Assembly (NCBI GenBank): GCA_031254105.1
Contig: JAIRVB010000011.1
Location: 41,410-105,409 of the forward strand
Direction of reading: 5' to 3'
Length of the DNA stretch: 64,000 bases
From: Chitinispirillales bacterium
GTDB lineage: Bacteria > Fibrobacterota > Chitinivibrionia > Chitinivibrionales > Chitinispirillaceae
Part shown: positions 18,656 to 28,255 of the stretch, in pieces
Position numbering within the stretch: the first letter of the stretch is position 1
How the letters are laid out: every line of letters starts with the position of its first letter
Made by a program: the position numbers and the translations under genes
The notes under the pieces: generated by a model
Database searches by the model: none
What the model was told of the DNA's origin: nothing
The model's input: the letters and a program-made list of their open reading frames with translations, nothing else

Positions 18656-18940
18656 TTAATTCACTAAGTCCCCCTGTTTGGCAGACAGCTTATTTTGTAT
18701 AAAATCAATAAGCATGGATACGTTCTCAAACATATCCAAATTCATCTCGTCGGCTTCACAGGCAAACTCAAACCTTTTCTCGATCTGAACGATTAAATTC
18801 ATAATTTGCAGCGAATCAAACGCTAAATCATTAATTAACGATGTTTGTTCGGTTAATTCCGGAATCATCTCTTTCAGAACGACATATTCATCGTCCATTA
18901 AAATGTCTTTAAGCTTTTGCAAAATTATTTCCCTTTTCAT
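18656..18940 (-). CDS. Stand-alone acyl carrier protein
   Basis: A 94-residue ACP. The phosphopantetheine serine sits in LAFDSLQIMNLI (Ser 43), flanked by the usual four-helix pattern and an acidic helix II. A GGGAGG ribosome binding site lies 6 bp before the ATG. No fatty-acid synthesis genes are nearby; it lies between the radical SAM gene and the UbiD gene, so it is probably dedicated to this pathway. The ligase at 20268 would load it and the thioesterase at 13804 unload it. No phosphopantetheinyl transferase gene is seen in the window. Confidence 0.9.
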   Translation of the reverse strand: MKREIILQKLKDILMDDEYVVLKEMIPELTEQTSLINDLAFDSLQIMNLIVQIEKRFEFACEADEMNLDMFENVSMLIDFIQNKLSAKQGDLVN

Positions 18941-18993
18941 AATAACCTCCCTCCGAGTTTATAAATAAGCCTGTACTTAGTACTGTAATCAGA

Positions 18994-20277
18994 TCAGCCG
19001 CGGAAAACATGTGACATATGAGATTTCTGCTGATGCGGCAAATAAAATAACCGGACAATGTCATCCGCGTAAACCATCCCCTCAAATGTCAACATTATAT
19101 GCGTATCCGTAATCTGAACGAATCTCATTTCCTGCAGACGGCGCAGTTCATTTCCGAATATGGTCATTACATCAACGCCGAATTCATCATAAAAGGGCTG
19201 CGTCTCATAATTCATAGATTTAAGACCGAATACAATACGTTGGATCATCGCCTCGCGCGGACTGAAATCATACGCTCTCATAATAGGCAATTCGCCGTCT
19301 TTCAAAATGCGCTTTGTGTAATGTTCAATATTTATTTCATTTTGAAATAAAACGTCGTTAATACATGAACGCGCGGAAGCTCCGATGCCAAGCAGATCCT
19401 CGCCCGCCCAGACCATTTTACGATGAACATGGTTATGGGCTTCATTTATTGAAAAACTAAAATTTGTGACTGCCAAATATCCGCTGTGTAATATTGTTTT
19501 AAACCCTTGTTTTACATAATCGGCTTCTTCTTCATTGCTTATTAATTTTATGTCCTTACTCCGCAGCTTTTTAAACATTATAATGTTTAAATACGCTTCA
19601 AGTTTATATATGGTAATATTTTCAGGATGAAGCTCGATTACCTTCTCAACCGTATCCATCCAGCTGTCAAGTGACTGCCCCGCCATTCCGGACATAATAT
19701 CAATATTTATGGAGGGAATTTTCACTTTTTTTGCCAGTTCAAACGCTTTAGTAAAGTCAGAAACGCTGTGGTTTCTGCCGTTGACGCTCAAAACTTCATC
19801 ATCCATACTTTGTAATCCCAGACTCAGTCTCCTGAGATTATGTTCTCTTAACAGCCGCAGTTTTTCCTCGTCAGTTTCAAGCCCAGGCCGCGCTTCAAAA
19901 CATAGTTCATAATCGGAAGCCAGATTAAAGCACTCCTTTACTTTTGCCATAAGCTTATTAATTTGAGACCCTGTCAGCTTTGTCGGAGTGCCGCCGCCGA
20001 AATAAACGGCGCTTGTTTTTTTGGAGCGGATAAAAGGGTTGCCGCTGTACAGTTCCATTTCACGCAATAATGCCTGTACATATTCATCCGGAACCGGTTC
20101 GTCTCCTATTTCTACGGCTTTGTAATAACAAAATTCACATTTTTTATGACAATAAGGAATGTGAACATATAAATTAAAACCTTCCGGACTCCATAAAGAT
20201 TGTAAATCTTTTTTGCTCAGGAAATTAGAAGGCGGGTACTGATTGATAAAATCTTCTCTTGCTAATGTTAATTCCAT
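18994..20277 (-). CDS. HemN-like radical SAM enzyme
   Basis: A 427-residue radical SAM protein. The cluster motif CHKKCEFC (CxxxCxxC, Cys 43, 47, 50) follows LYVHIPY, and the SAM-binding GGGTPT is at 94-99. The order and the C-terminal winged-helix-like region match the HemN/HemW family, which also includes class C methyltransferases and cyclopropanases of natural-product pathways. No heme genes are near, and the cysteine loop differs from typical HemN or HemW. Its place between an acyl ligase and an ACP suggests a carrier-bound or pathway substrate. A GGAGAG site lies just before the ATG, inside the end of the ligase gene (10-bp overlap). Confidence 0.85.
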   Translation of the reverse strand: MELTLAREDFINQYPPSNFLSKKDLQSLWSPEGFNLYVHIPYCHKKCEFCYYKAVEIGDEPVPDEYVQALLREMELYSGNPFIRSKKTSAVYFGGGTPTKLTGSQINKLMAKVKECFNLASDYELCFEARPGLETDEEKLRLLREHNLRRLSLGLQSMDDEVLSVNGRNHSVSDFTKAFELAKKVKIPSINIDIMSGMAGQSLDSWMDTVEKVIELHPENITIYKLEAYLNIIMFKKLRSKDIKLISNEEEADYVKQGFKTILHSGYLAVTNFSFSINEAHNHVHRKMVWAGEDLLGIGASARSCINDVLFQNEINIEHYTKRILKDGELPIMRAYDFSPREAMIQRIVFGLKSMNYETQPFYDEFGVDVMTIFGNELRRLQEMRFVQITDTHIMLTFEGMVYADDIVRLFYLPHQQKSHMSHVFRG

Positions 20278-21701
20278 TGCTGCTCTCCTCTTAGATATCT
20301 GTATAATATTTTACCGGTTTCGCTTTTAGGAATTTCATTAATAAACTCAATTTTTTTAGGTACTTTATAGTCCGCTATGCGTTCTCTGCAATGGTTGATA
20401 ATTAACTTTTTGTCAAGATTTTCCTTAGTAACTATAAAAGCCTTTACAGTCTCGCCGTATAGTTCCGACGGTTCGCCGATCACAACGGTTTCTTTGACCC
20501 CGTCCAGTTCCATCAGCGCTTTTTCAACTTCGACAGGGTCAACTTTCATGCCGGCTACGTTAATAAAATTGCTCTGCCTTCCGTGTACATATACATATCC
20601 TTCATCGTCTATAGACGCTATGTCGCCGAGACTGAGCCATCCCTCTTTGAATTGAGAATTAAGAACTTGAGGATACAAATACCTGGACGCGTCATTTTTA
20701 CTTTTAGTAGCTAATACTCCTTTCTGATTTTCGATTTGCGATATCTTAAACTGCCTGTCGCCCAAAGGCTTTCCTACAGAAAGTATATGTTCACCTGGAT
20801 TATTATTGAGGCACATTGCGCCTGTTTCCGTTGTGCCGTAAATCTGCGTAATATACGCGCCGCAGAAATCTTTAAATTTTTGAATGGTATTGGCGGGGGT
20901 AGGCGCGCCGGCGGTCAAACATAATCTCAAAGAATGCGAACTGTCAATTTTCACTTTAGAGTCAAGGATGATCTGATATAAAAACGGCACTGCGACTAAT
21001 GCCGTAACATTATGCTTTACAATATTTTTTATAATATTCGCCGGTATATAATCCGTATAGAAAAACACGGTGGCGCCTGTATATAACGGCGCAAGAGTAC
21101 CCGGAACTAAACCGAATGAATGACAAACCGGAGATGTGACAAGGAATACGTCTTCATTAGTGATACCGGCGGAATTTAAAACATCTTCAATTTCGCCTTT
21201 TACCGCGTCTACAGTTCGGATTGCGCCTTTAGCGTTGCCGATTGTTCCGCTTGTAATTTGACATATATAATCCCCCGGATAATATTCCGCGGCAGCGGAT
21301 ATATTTGCTTTTTCCCAAATAGCGATATTAGCAGCCTGTTTTATTACAGTAAATCCGTAACTTGTAAAATCAATCTCTGAGCCGGCTAAAGCAAATAAAT
21401 AACCTGTATTCGCTGAATTAATATGATAAGTCAATTCATTGTTTCGGAATTTACTGTTCAGAAGAAGCGCGCAATGACCGGTAATCTCAGAAGCGCATAA
21501 ACAAAAAACGAACTCTGCGCAATTTGGCATACAGATGGCAATAGGAGCCTCGGGAGTCAGCTCTAATTTTTCAATTTCCGAAGCGATAAGATGAATGTTT
21601 CTTTTTAAATCATCGTAAGAATATGATTCAGCCCCGGATAAAATAGCGGGCTTATCCGGAGTAGTTTGCGCATTACGAATGATTTGACTGGTTATTTTCA
21701 T
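20268..21701 (-). CDS. Class I adenylate-forming acyl/aryl ligase
   Basis: About 477 residues. ANL-superfamily motifs: the phosphate loop TSGTIGNAKG (a variant of TSGTTGxPKG), YGTTETG (A5), the hinge GRQSNFINVAGMKVDP (A8) and PKSETGK with the catalytic lysine (A10). The enzyme activates a carboxylic acid as acyl-AMP and transfers it to CoA or, given the nearby ACP, to a carrier. Of several in-frame ATGs the one at 21701 is favoured because AAAAGGA sits 8 bp upstream; longer starts reach 21719. It is the first gene of the operon. It resembles benzoate/acyl-ACP-type ligases, but the acid cannot be named. Confidence 0.88.
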   Translation of the reverse strand: MKITSQIIRNAQTTPDKPAILSGAESYSYDDLKRNIHLIASEIEKLELTPEAPIAICMPNCAEFVFCLCASEITGHCALLLNSKFRNNELTYHINSANTGYLFALAGSEIDFTSYGFTVIKQAANIAIWEKANISAAAEYYPGDYICQITSGTIGNAKGAIRTVDAVKGEIEDVLNSAGITNEDVFLVTSPVCHSFGLVPGTLAPLYTGATVFFYTDYIPANIIKNIVKHNVTALVAVPFLYQIILDSKVKIDSSHSLRLCLTAGAPTPANTIQKFKDFCGAYITQIYGTTETGAMCLNNNPGEHILSVGKPLGDRQFKISQIENQKGVLATKSKNDASRYLYPQVLNSQFKEGWLSLGDIASIDDEGYVYVHGRQSNFINVAGMKVDPVEVEKALMELDGVKETVVIGEPSELYGETVKAFIVTKENLDKKLIINHCRERIADYKVPKKIEFINEIPKSETGKILYRYLRGEQQWN

Positions 21702-22037
21702 AAGCATATTCCTTTTCATAATGATGATTATTGACTTTATGAATAAAACCGATGTTATTGAAGTGTTATTTTATAACTAATTAAACTTTAATGGGTTACC
21801 TCCATTCACTTTTGATTATTAATAACAGTTGTTCAAAAATCTACGAGGTTACAGTTACGGTGGATTTGCAATAGTCGAGCTTCTTACACTATCCGTTCAT
21901 ACCTGCGGAAGCGAAGATGGAAGAAAAAGTCAGAACTTATTTCAAAAATACCGTAACTGACATCAAAACATTCATTTGGTACAGCTTAAGGAACATCACA
22001 TACTATAAGAAAAACTTTCCTCACTGTAGATAATTAA
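21702..22037 (-). other. Long leader of the nine-gene operon with a 10-bp inverted repeat
   Basis: About 310-330 nt separate the predicted transcription start (about 22031) from the ligase start. The leader contains CAGTTACGGT (21851-21860) and its exact inverse ACCGTAACTG (21950-21959), about 90 nt apart, able to form a long-range stem. I do not recognise a known riboswitch (no FMN or TPP consensus). It may hold an unknown regulatory RNA. Confidence 0.4.
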
Positions 22038-22066
22038 AGTATAACATATTCTAAATGGTTTTGCAA
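22038..22066 (-). promoter_or_regulatory. Sigma70-type promoter of the ligase-ACP-UbiD operon
   Basis: Read on the minus strand: TTGCAA (22066-22061), exactly 17 bp, then TATACT (22043-22038). Both hexamers are one or two bases from consensus and the spacing is ideal. It points toward the ligase gene. Confidence 0.65.
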
Positions 22067-22278
22067 CATATATATCGTTTTTTGCGCAAGGAAAAATACT
22101 GTTAGTTTCACAAAACTTTAACAAAGACTTAACCGTACCTATTCAGGTAATTTGTCATATGTATCTGTTGCGCGATATTGTGAAAATTATATGTTATTAG
22201 TAAATTAATGACACCATAGCGGCTCCATTTTATAACTTGTTGGTTTTTAATAGGTTGCTGCCATAAAGAATTAATTAT

Positions 22279-22509
22279 TAACTGATGTTACGCACTGGAT
22301 GGTATCTCCAGCCCCGATGAGGCATCATATATTTAACGATGGGTATGGGAGTAAGATGACCCATGACGCAGACGCAGGAAGTCATCTGCATTCACATTCA
22401 CATCTCCTAAGAATATGGGACATGCGCTCGCTCGTAAGCATAGGGCTGCACCCTATGTTCGCATATTACGCCCCTTCGGGGCTTAGAGTATTCTGCGTAA
22501 CATCAGTTA
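22279..22509. mobile_element. MITE-like element with 16-bp terminal inverted repeats
   Basis: TAACTGATGTTACGCA (22279-22294) is repeated in perfect inversion at 22494-22509, bounding a 231-bp segment without a gene. The interior contains a GCCCC-TTC-GGGGC hairpin (22470-22482) and other short palindromes. Flanks are AT-rich (TTAATTAT / TTAAGTAATT) and may include a target-site duplication. A partial end-like sequence CTGATGTTGCGCA occurs at 13651. It lies between the operon promoter and the esterase gene. Confidence 0.6.
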
Positions 22510-22562
22510 TTAAGTAATTCGTCACGTCTCAATCGGTTTTTACAACTATATCTATTCCCTGA

Positions 22563-23660
<1,098 letters not shown>

Positions 23661-23663
23661 CTT

Positions 23664-23792
23664 AATGCAGAAATAAAACAAGTGATAAAATTAAAGTTGT
23701 TGGTGCAAAGTTATTTACATATTATTTTACTTTGACCGCTTAAGTTTTTGTTTTCCAATATTTCTGCATTCTGAATTATTATTTCCGCATTG
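23664..23792. repeat. TGCAGAAATA-family inverted repeat element
   Basis: AATGCAGAAATA starts at 23664 and its inverse TATTTCTGCATT ends near 23770, with a variant ATTATTTCCGCATTG at 23779-23792. About 90 bp of AT-rich sequence without a gene lies between. Related copies occur at 30999-31127, 33651-34012 and 59009-59160. Confidence 0.55.
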
Positions 23793-23814
23793 TTTTTTAT
23801 GAAGGGGGTATTAA

Positions 23815-24375
23815 ATGAGACTTGACATGACTATCCCGTCGCTGATATTTAACAGAGTGTCTCAGGCTGAGGCTGTAGCTCCAACTCCGGCACGTATTAC
23901 GCAAGGCGGAACTGGAGCGGCTGAACAGGCAAAATCGAACCCCTGGGGGCCTGCCGCAATACTTACCATATCGCCGCAAGGATATGCGGCTTACGAAGCC
24001 AGCATTAACAAAATTGAAAATATTGATGACGACGCCGCAGAGGGAATGACGGAAGCCGCTAAAACCGCCGGATGTCAAACTTGCCAAAACCGTACTTATG
24101 TCGACGGGTCAAACGACGGCGGTGTAAGTTTCCAAACACCTACGCATATCGACCCAGGCATTGCGGCATCAGCTGTGGCAGCTCATGAGGGCGAACACGT
24201 AACCCGTGAACAGGATAAAGCTGAGGCTGACGGCAGAGAGGTTATAAACCAGAATGTGCGTCTGCATACATCCATCTGTCCGGAATGCGGTATCACATAC
24301 GTGTCGGGCGGCGTGACCGAAACCACAACAGCCGCGAAACAGGAAAATAATCAGGGAGAAGATACGTCCGTGTAA
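23815..24375 (+). CDS. SprA-family putative metalloprotease
   Basis: A 186-residue protein matching the SprA-related family: GCQTCQNRTYVDGSND, then GVSFQTPTHIDP and the zinc-protease-like AAHEGEHVTRE (HExxH), followed by a short Cys-x-x-Cys segment (CPECGITYVSGG). Family members are widespread, uncharacterised and usually cytoplasmic or surface-associated. A strong AAGGGGG ribosome binding site lies 7 bp before the ATG. No secretion signal is seen. No neighbour suggests a partner. Confidence 0.75.
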   Translation: MRLDMTIPSLIFNRVSQAEAVAPTPARITQGGTGAAEQAKSNPWGPAAILTISPQGYAAYEASINKIENIDDDAAEGMTEAAKTAGCQTCQNRTYVDGSNDGGVSFQTPTHIDPGIAASAVAAHEGEHVTREQDKAEADGREVINQNVRLHTSICPECGITYVSGGVTETTTAAKQENNQGEDTSV

Positions 24376-24485
24376 GGGCGGCAATCTGCGGCCCGCATGT
24401 CACGCGTACGTAATCGTACATGGACTATGTACGATATGCGGGTATATCTATTGTGTCTCATGTTGCGTATGGGCGCGTGGTAAGA

Positions 24486-24504
24486 GGGCGTTGCACGCAA
24501 CGCC
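24486..24504. repeat. REP-like palindrome, second copy
   Basis: GGGCGTTGC, AC, GCAACGCC followed by TGTACGGG. It shares about 22 bases with the copy at 1387-1409. It lies in the 150-bp convergent spacer between the SprA-like gene and glyA, where it could also form a hairpin terminator. Confidence 0.55.
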
Positions 24505-24526
24505 TGTACGGGTATTATGCGTTGCA

Positions 24527-26041
24527 TCAGCAAAAATGCTTCTGCAAAAGTTCCAGATCAAGCTGTGGATACACCGGGAATTTGTCAAGCAGGCTCTTTA
24601 CCATCGCGCTGGCGTCAGAAGCGGCTCTTTGGTCAATCACATATTTTGCCTTACTTGGTTTCCCCGCGTTATTACCAGAAGCGATTGTTTCCGGTTTTGT
24701 GTTTAAGAGAACAAGTTTGAGTATAGCGGCGATCTCTTTCATTTGTTCTGTTCCCATCCCCAAAGTTGTTACGGCGGGTGTACCTATACGCAGACCGCTT
24801 GTGTACCATGGGCCGTTTTTGTCGTAGGGCAGGGAGTTGCGGTTCAGTGTGATGCCGCAGTCTCTAAGAGCGCCTTCCGCCTGGCGTCCGGTTAGTCCGT
24901 AAGGTGTAACATTTATAAGGAACAGATGGTTGTCTGTGCCGCCTGTAGCTACTGTCATCCCTTGTTCTATGCAGAATCCGCTCAGGGCAGCTGAGTTTTT
25001 TACAATTTGGGCGGCATAGTCCTTAAATGACTGTGAATTAGCTTCTGTAAAAGCTACGGCTTTTGCCGCCATACAGTGCCCAAGCGGGCCTCCAATGACA
25101 AGCGGGCATCCCTTATCAACATTTTCAGCGAACTCCTTTGTGCACAGTACCATGCCGCCGCGCGGGCCGCGCAGTGTTTTATGAGTAGTGGTGGTTACTA
25201 TGTGAGCGTGGGCGACAGGATCGAAATCACCGGTAAAAACCTTACCCGCCACAAGTCCGGCGAAATGCGCCATGTCAACCATAAATACAGAACCTGCCTT
25301 ATCAGCGATTTCCCTCATTCTTTTAAAGTTGATTTTCCTTGGGTAAGCGCTGTATCCGGCAAGCAGTATAAGCGGTTTCAAATCCATTGCCATTTGTTCG
25401 ATATTGTCATAGTCTATAAGCCCAGTGTTTTTATCGACCCCATAGCTGAACGCTTCAAACATTTGAGCGGAAACGTTATGGCGGTAACCGTGCGTCAAGT
25501 GGCCTCCGGAGTAATAATCAAGGGCAAGAAGCCTCTGATTTCCAAGTTGCGCCCTGAGCTTGTTCCACGCTTCCTGTGAGAGGTTGGAAGGATTTGTCTC
25601 GCCAAGTTTTTCAAGCGCCGGCATTTCGACACGTGTGGCAAGAATCGCCCAGTACGCGATTAAATTAGCGTCTGCTCCGCTGTGCGGCTGAACGTATGCG
25701 TGTTCACTGCCAAAGAGTTTGCAGGCTTGTTCCGCGGCATAAGATTCTATATCATCTATATTATCACATCCCGCGTAAAATCTATGGTGAGGAAATCCTT
25801 CGGCGTATTTATCGGTCAGAAGATTTCCCATAGCAAGCTGAGTTGGCAAAGAGCAGTAGTTTTCGCTTGCGATGAGTTTAAGGTTTGAGCGTTGGGCGGC
25901 GAGTTCCTTAACAATTGAAGCCGCGATATTTGGGGTTACTTTAGCGACTTCCGAAAGACTGGCTAAATAAGCAACTAATCCGGTATCTGCTTTATCAGGA
26001 CTAACCGTTGATAAATATGAGCTGAGAACGTTGTTTAACAT
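24527..26041 (-). CDS. glyA: Serine hydroxymethyltransferase
   Basis: A 504-residue PLP enzyme that interconverts serine and glycine with tetrahydrofolate. Signatures: LIASENYCSLP, the DMAHFAGLVAG block with the PLP-contacting Asp, and the Schiff-base lysine in TTTHKTLRGPRGG. It is about 85 residues longer than the common 417-residue form; the extra length resembles the long GlyA type of chlamydiae and spirochaetes. The start at 26041 (MLNNV) is preferred over one 14 codons upstream. A copy of the ATAATCA/A-tract motif lies about 65 bp upstream on the same strand (26130-26103). Confidence 0.93.
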   Translation of the reverse strand: MLNNVLSSYLSTVSPDKADTGLVAYLASLSEVAKVTPNIAASIVKELAAQRSNLKLIASENYCSLPTQLAMGNLLTDKYAEGFPHHRFYAGCDNIDDIESYAAEQACKLFGSEHAYVQPHSGADANLIAYWAILATRVEMPALEKLGETNPSNLSQEAWNKLRAQLGNQRLLALDYYSGGHLTHGYRHNVSAQMFEAFSYGVDKNTGLIDYDNIEQMAMDLKPLILLAGYSAYPRKINFKRMREIADKAGSVFMVDMAHFAGLVAGKVFTGDFDPVAHAHIVTTTTHKTLRGPRGGMVLCTKEFAENVDKGCPLVIGGPLGHCMAAKAVAFTEANSQSFKDYAAQIVKNSAALSGFCIEQGMTVATGGTDNHLFLINVTPYGLTGRQAEGALRDCGITLNRNSLPYDKNGPWYTSGLRIGTPAVTTLGMGTEQMKEIAAILKLVLLNTKPETIASGNNAGKPSKAKYVIDQRAASDASAMVKSLLDKFPVYPQLDLELLQKHFC

Positions 26042-26102
26042 TATGAAACCCTTTTGTTTTATTATGGAAATCTCTGTGTGCAATAGAAAATAATTTATGA
26101 TC

Positions 26103-26130
26103 TCTTTTGGTAGTGATTATTAGTGTGCGG
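26103..26130 (-). promoter_or_regulatory. ATAATCA/A-tract motif upstream of glyA
   Basis: Minus-strand reading CGCACACTA, ATAATCACTACC, then AAAAGA. It is one of about nine similar sites in the window (see the cluster at 37261-37467). It sits upstream of glyA, so a regulatory role is possible but unproven. Confidence 0.4.
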
Positions 26131-26212
26131 AATGCGTGCTGTGTTCATGCTTAGGCGCGTGGAAAAAATTTCCGCAGGAGGTGAAAGATCACTTTCCCGA
26201 ATTTGAAGCGTA

Positions 26213-27082
26213 CTAAATTTTCACGCCTGTTATCTTATAAATTTGTTCGTTGGTCATTCCGCTTTCTTTCAATTTGAGGGCTATTTCCGCCGCTCTTTTT
26301 GTTTCGCCTTCTGCCCGTCCTTTTATTTCGCCCTCTGCAATGCCCTCTTGTTTAGCATCATACTTTGAACCCTCAATAAGCGCATGCTGCGTCATTTGCG
26401 CGTCTAAGATTGCGTCATACGTATCGCGTTCTTCCGGAGTCAGGGAGCTTTCCAATACGCACTCAACCGCTTCGCTTAATTCTTTATTTTCAAGCAGATC
26501 GGCAGGTATCTTATCTGTCTCGGTATGAATTTCTGTAAAGTACCGCAGCCACAGGTCAAAATAATCCTGCTCTTTTTTGCCGCAAGGTTTATACTTGGGA
26601 AGTTCTACAAATACAAATTCAAGTCCTTTTATCCGCTTCTCTGTATTTTCAATATTGACAATTTTGTAATGGTGATAAAAAACCTCTTTCATTGCAGCAT
26701 CTTTTTCAAAAACATCATTTACTAAACTAAGCAGATAGACCGGCTGCGCGAGCTCGTAACTTGCTCCCTTTTTTACTTGCCTTACATAAGCTTTGCTTGC
26801 ATTAAAAAGCACCCTCATTTGGAACCATGTTGTCCAGTGCATCTGCATTTCAACAATAAATTGCCGCCCCGCCTTATCTTTGCAGCGAACGTCAACAATG
26901 CCGTATTTATCGAATGCGGGCAGATCTGGGAGCATCTCATTGGATTCGTATTCAATTGACTCAATAACTCTGTCGCCCTCAAATTTGAGAAGTGAATTAA
27001 GCAGACTGATACACAAATGTTTGTGTTCGCCAAAAACTTTTTTGAACATTAAATCGTTTTTAGGGTCAAGATACTTTGGCAT
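26213..27082 (-). CDS. Rpn-family recombination-promoting nuclease / PD-(D/E)XK transposase-like
   Basis: About 289 residues. N-terminal YLDPKNDLMFKKVFGEHKH is the hallmark opening of the Rpn/TIGR01784 family. The nuclease core reads GIVDVRCKDKAGRQFIVEMQM, giving the D...ExQ variant of the PD-(D/E)XK fold. The C-terminus has the usual EGxAEGEIKGRAEGE-type repeats and ends with a short helix seen in the family. Members cut DNA and promote RecA-independent recombination. The ATG at 27082 has AAAGGTG at the right distance; longer starts do not. The catalytic residues look intact, so the gene may be functional. Confidence 0.85.
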   Translation of the reverse strand: MPKYLDPKNDLMFKKVFGEHKHLCISLLNSLLKFEGDRVIESIEYESNEMLPDLPAFDKYGIVDVRCKDKAGRQFIVEMQMHWTTWFQMRVLFNASKAYVRQVKKGASYELAQPVYLLSLVNDVFEKDAAMKEVFYHHYKIVNIENTEKRIKGLEFVFVELPKYKPCGKKEQDYFDLWLRYFTEIHTETDKIPADLLENKELSEAVECVLESSLTPEERDTYDAILDAQMTQHALIEGSKYDAKQEGIAEGEIKGRAEGETKRAAEIALKLKESGMTNEQIYKITGVKI

Positions 27083-27213
27083 GAGAAGCACCTTTGCCGT
27101 TAAAAGTATTATCAAAGGCAATTTTTCAGCCTTAGCATACGTAGTTGTTGCGCAACTTGTTTAAAGTTGGGAAAGCGCTTTTTAACTCACATTTTATATT
27201 GTATTTTTGCTTT

Positions 27214-27806
27214 ATGCAAGGAAAAAAAGAGTTTACCCATAAGATATTTTACAGCGCAAGCCTGGATGCGTTAGTTCCGGCAGATGATTTTTACCGGCGG
27301 ATTGACCAGCAGCCCTGATCTTCATTTTCTACACAAATCTACCAATAAATTATGGCTCAGAAGGTCACGCAAGCGTTGACCCCGTTGTGTTTTTCAAGAT
27401 CTGTATGGTTGGCTATCTCAATAACATTAAATCCGGCCGCGCTTTGATCCGGTTTCGCAGCGACAGTCTTTCCATACGGTTGTTTTTGGGCCATGATTTA
27501 GACGAGGCTTTGCCTTATCACAGTACCATAAGCCGTACCCGTCAACTTTATGGTTAAGAAGTGTTTGTTTCACTGTTTAAAGAGGTATTGCGTTTATGCG
27601 TTGAAAAAGGGATGGTATCTGGCAGACGACAGGCCGTAGACAGCGCTTTTATTAAAGCCAAAGCCAGTATGGATTCACTGCTTGAAAAAGAGATATTGGA
27701 TGATGTAGAGAAATATGCCGGTGAACTTGCCCAAAATAGTGATCATGAAGTTAAACCGGCAGTTACAGTCCAAAAGAAAAAGCACGCTGAAAAATATCGT
27801 ATTTAG
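27214..27806 (+). pseudogene. IS1182-family transposase, N-terminal remnant
   Basis: Starting at the ATG at 27214 the translation gives the typical N-terminus (QGKKEFTHKIFYSASLDAL, VPADDFYRRID), then a stop and frame changes. Later frames continue the family sequence (TQALTPLCFSRS region, then LFKEVLRLCVEKGMVSGRRQ, AVDSAFIKAKASMDSLLEKE). It ends at a stop near 27804 before the catalytic C-terminal part. It is therefore frameshifted and truncated and cannot be active. Confidence 0.8.
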
Positions 27807-27931
27807 TCGTTTTCCGTGAGACCAAGTTTTGCCATTGCGGTTTTAAATTGTTCGTTAGAAAACGCAAAGACCATCGGAAAGGCGTTAAACTCGGCTTGGT
27901 GGCGGCTCTTTAGGGTTTTGTAATTATTCAT
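27803..27931 (-). pseudogene. DUF7659-like N-terminal fragment
   Basis: A 42-codon minus-strand frame with a good GGAG ribosome binding site. It starts MNNYKTLKSRHQAEF and continues FPMVFAFSNEQFKTAMAKLG, which resembles the N-terminus of DUF7659 proteins seen in mobile-element and phage contexts; full-length members are longer. It stops exactly where the transposase remnant begins on the other strand, so the insertion probably cut the gene. Confidence 0.5.
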
Positions 27932-28036
27932 CTTTCAGTCTCCTCTATATTCTTTTTATATGCTGCGGCGATAGCTTCTATTTCGGATGTGCAGAAGTGG
28001 TTGAAACCGTCATTAACACACATCGTAAACACTTCA

Positions 28037-28255
28037 ATGGATATGCAGATGCCTGAAATGGACGGCTACCAGGCTACGGCTAAGATTCGCGGTTTAGAAA
28101 CAGACAAAGCTAAAAAAATACCGGTCGTCGTCCTGTCCGCCAATGTATTAAAATAAGATATCGAAAAGAGTCTGAGCATAGACATGAACGCTAATACCGG
28201 TAAACCTGTGGATTTCGACGAATTATTAGCCATAATGCGAAAAAATTTTTCTTAA
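28037..28255 (+). pseudogene. Response-regulator receiver domain remnant
   Basis: The 73-codon frame reads DMQMPEMDGYQATAKIR (with the phospho-acceptor Asp region), then IPVVVLSANVLK (Thr/Ser and hydrophobic strand), an in-frame TAA, and then TGKPVDFDELLAIMRKNF (the conserved KP). This is the C-terminal receiver part of a hybrid histidine kinase or response regulator, lacking its N-terminal third and interrupted by a stop. No other part of the kinase is nearby. Confidence 0.75.

Noticed and set aside
18994..20277. Plain heme biosynthesis enzyme (HemN/HemW) as the final call
   Set aside because: The motifs fit the superfamily, but the context of ligase, ACP and UbiD genes argues for a different substrate; kept as HemN-like.
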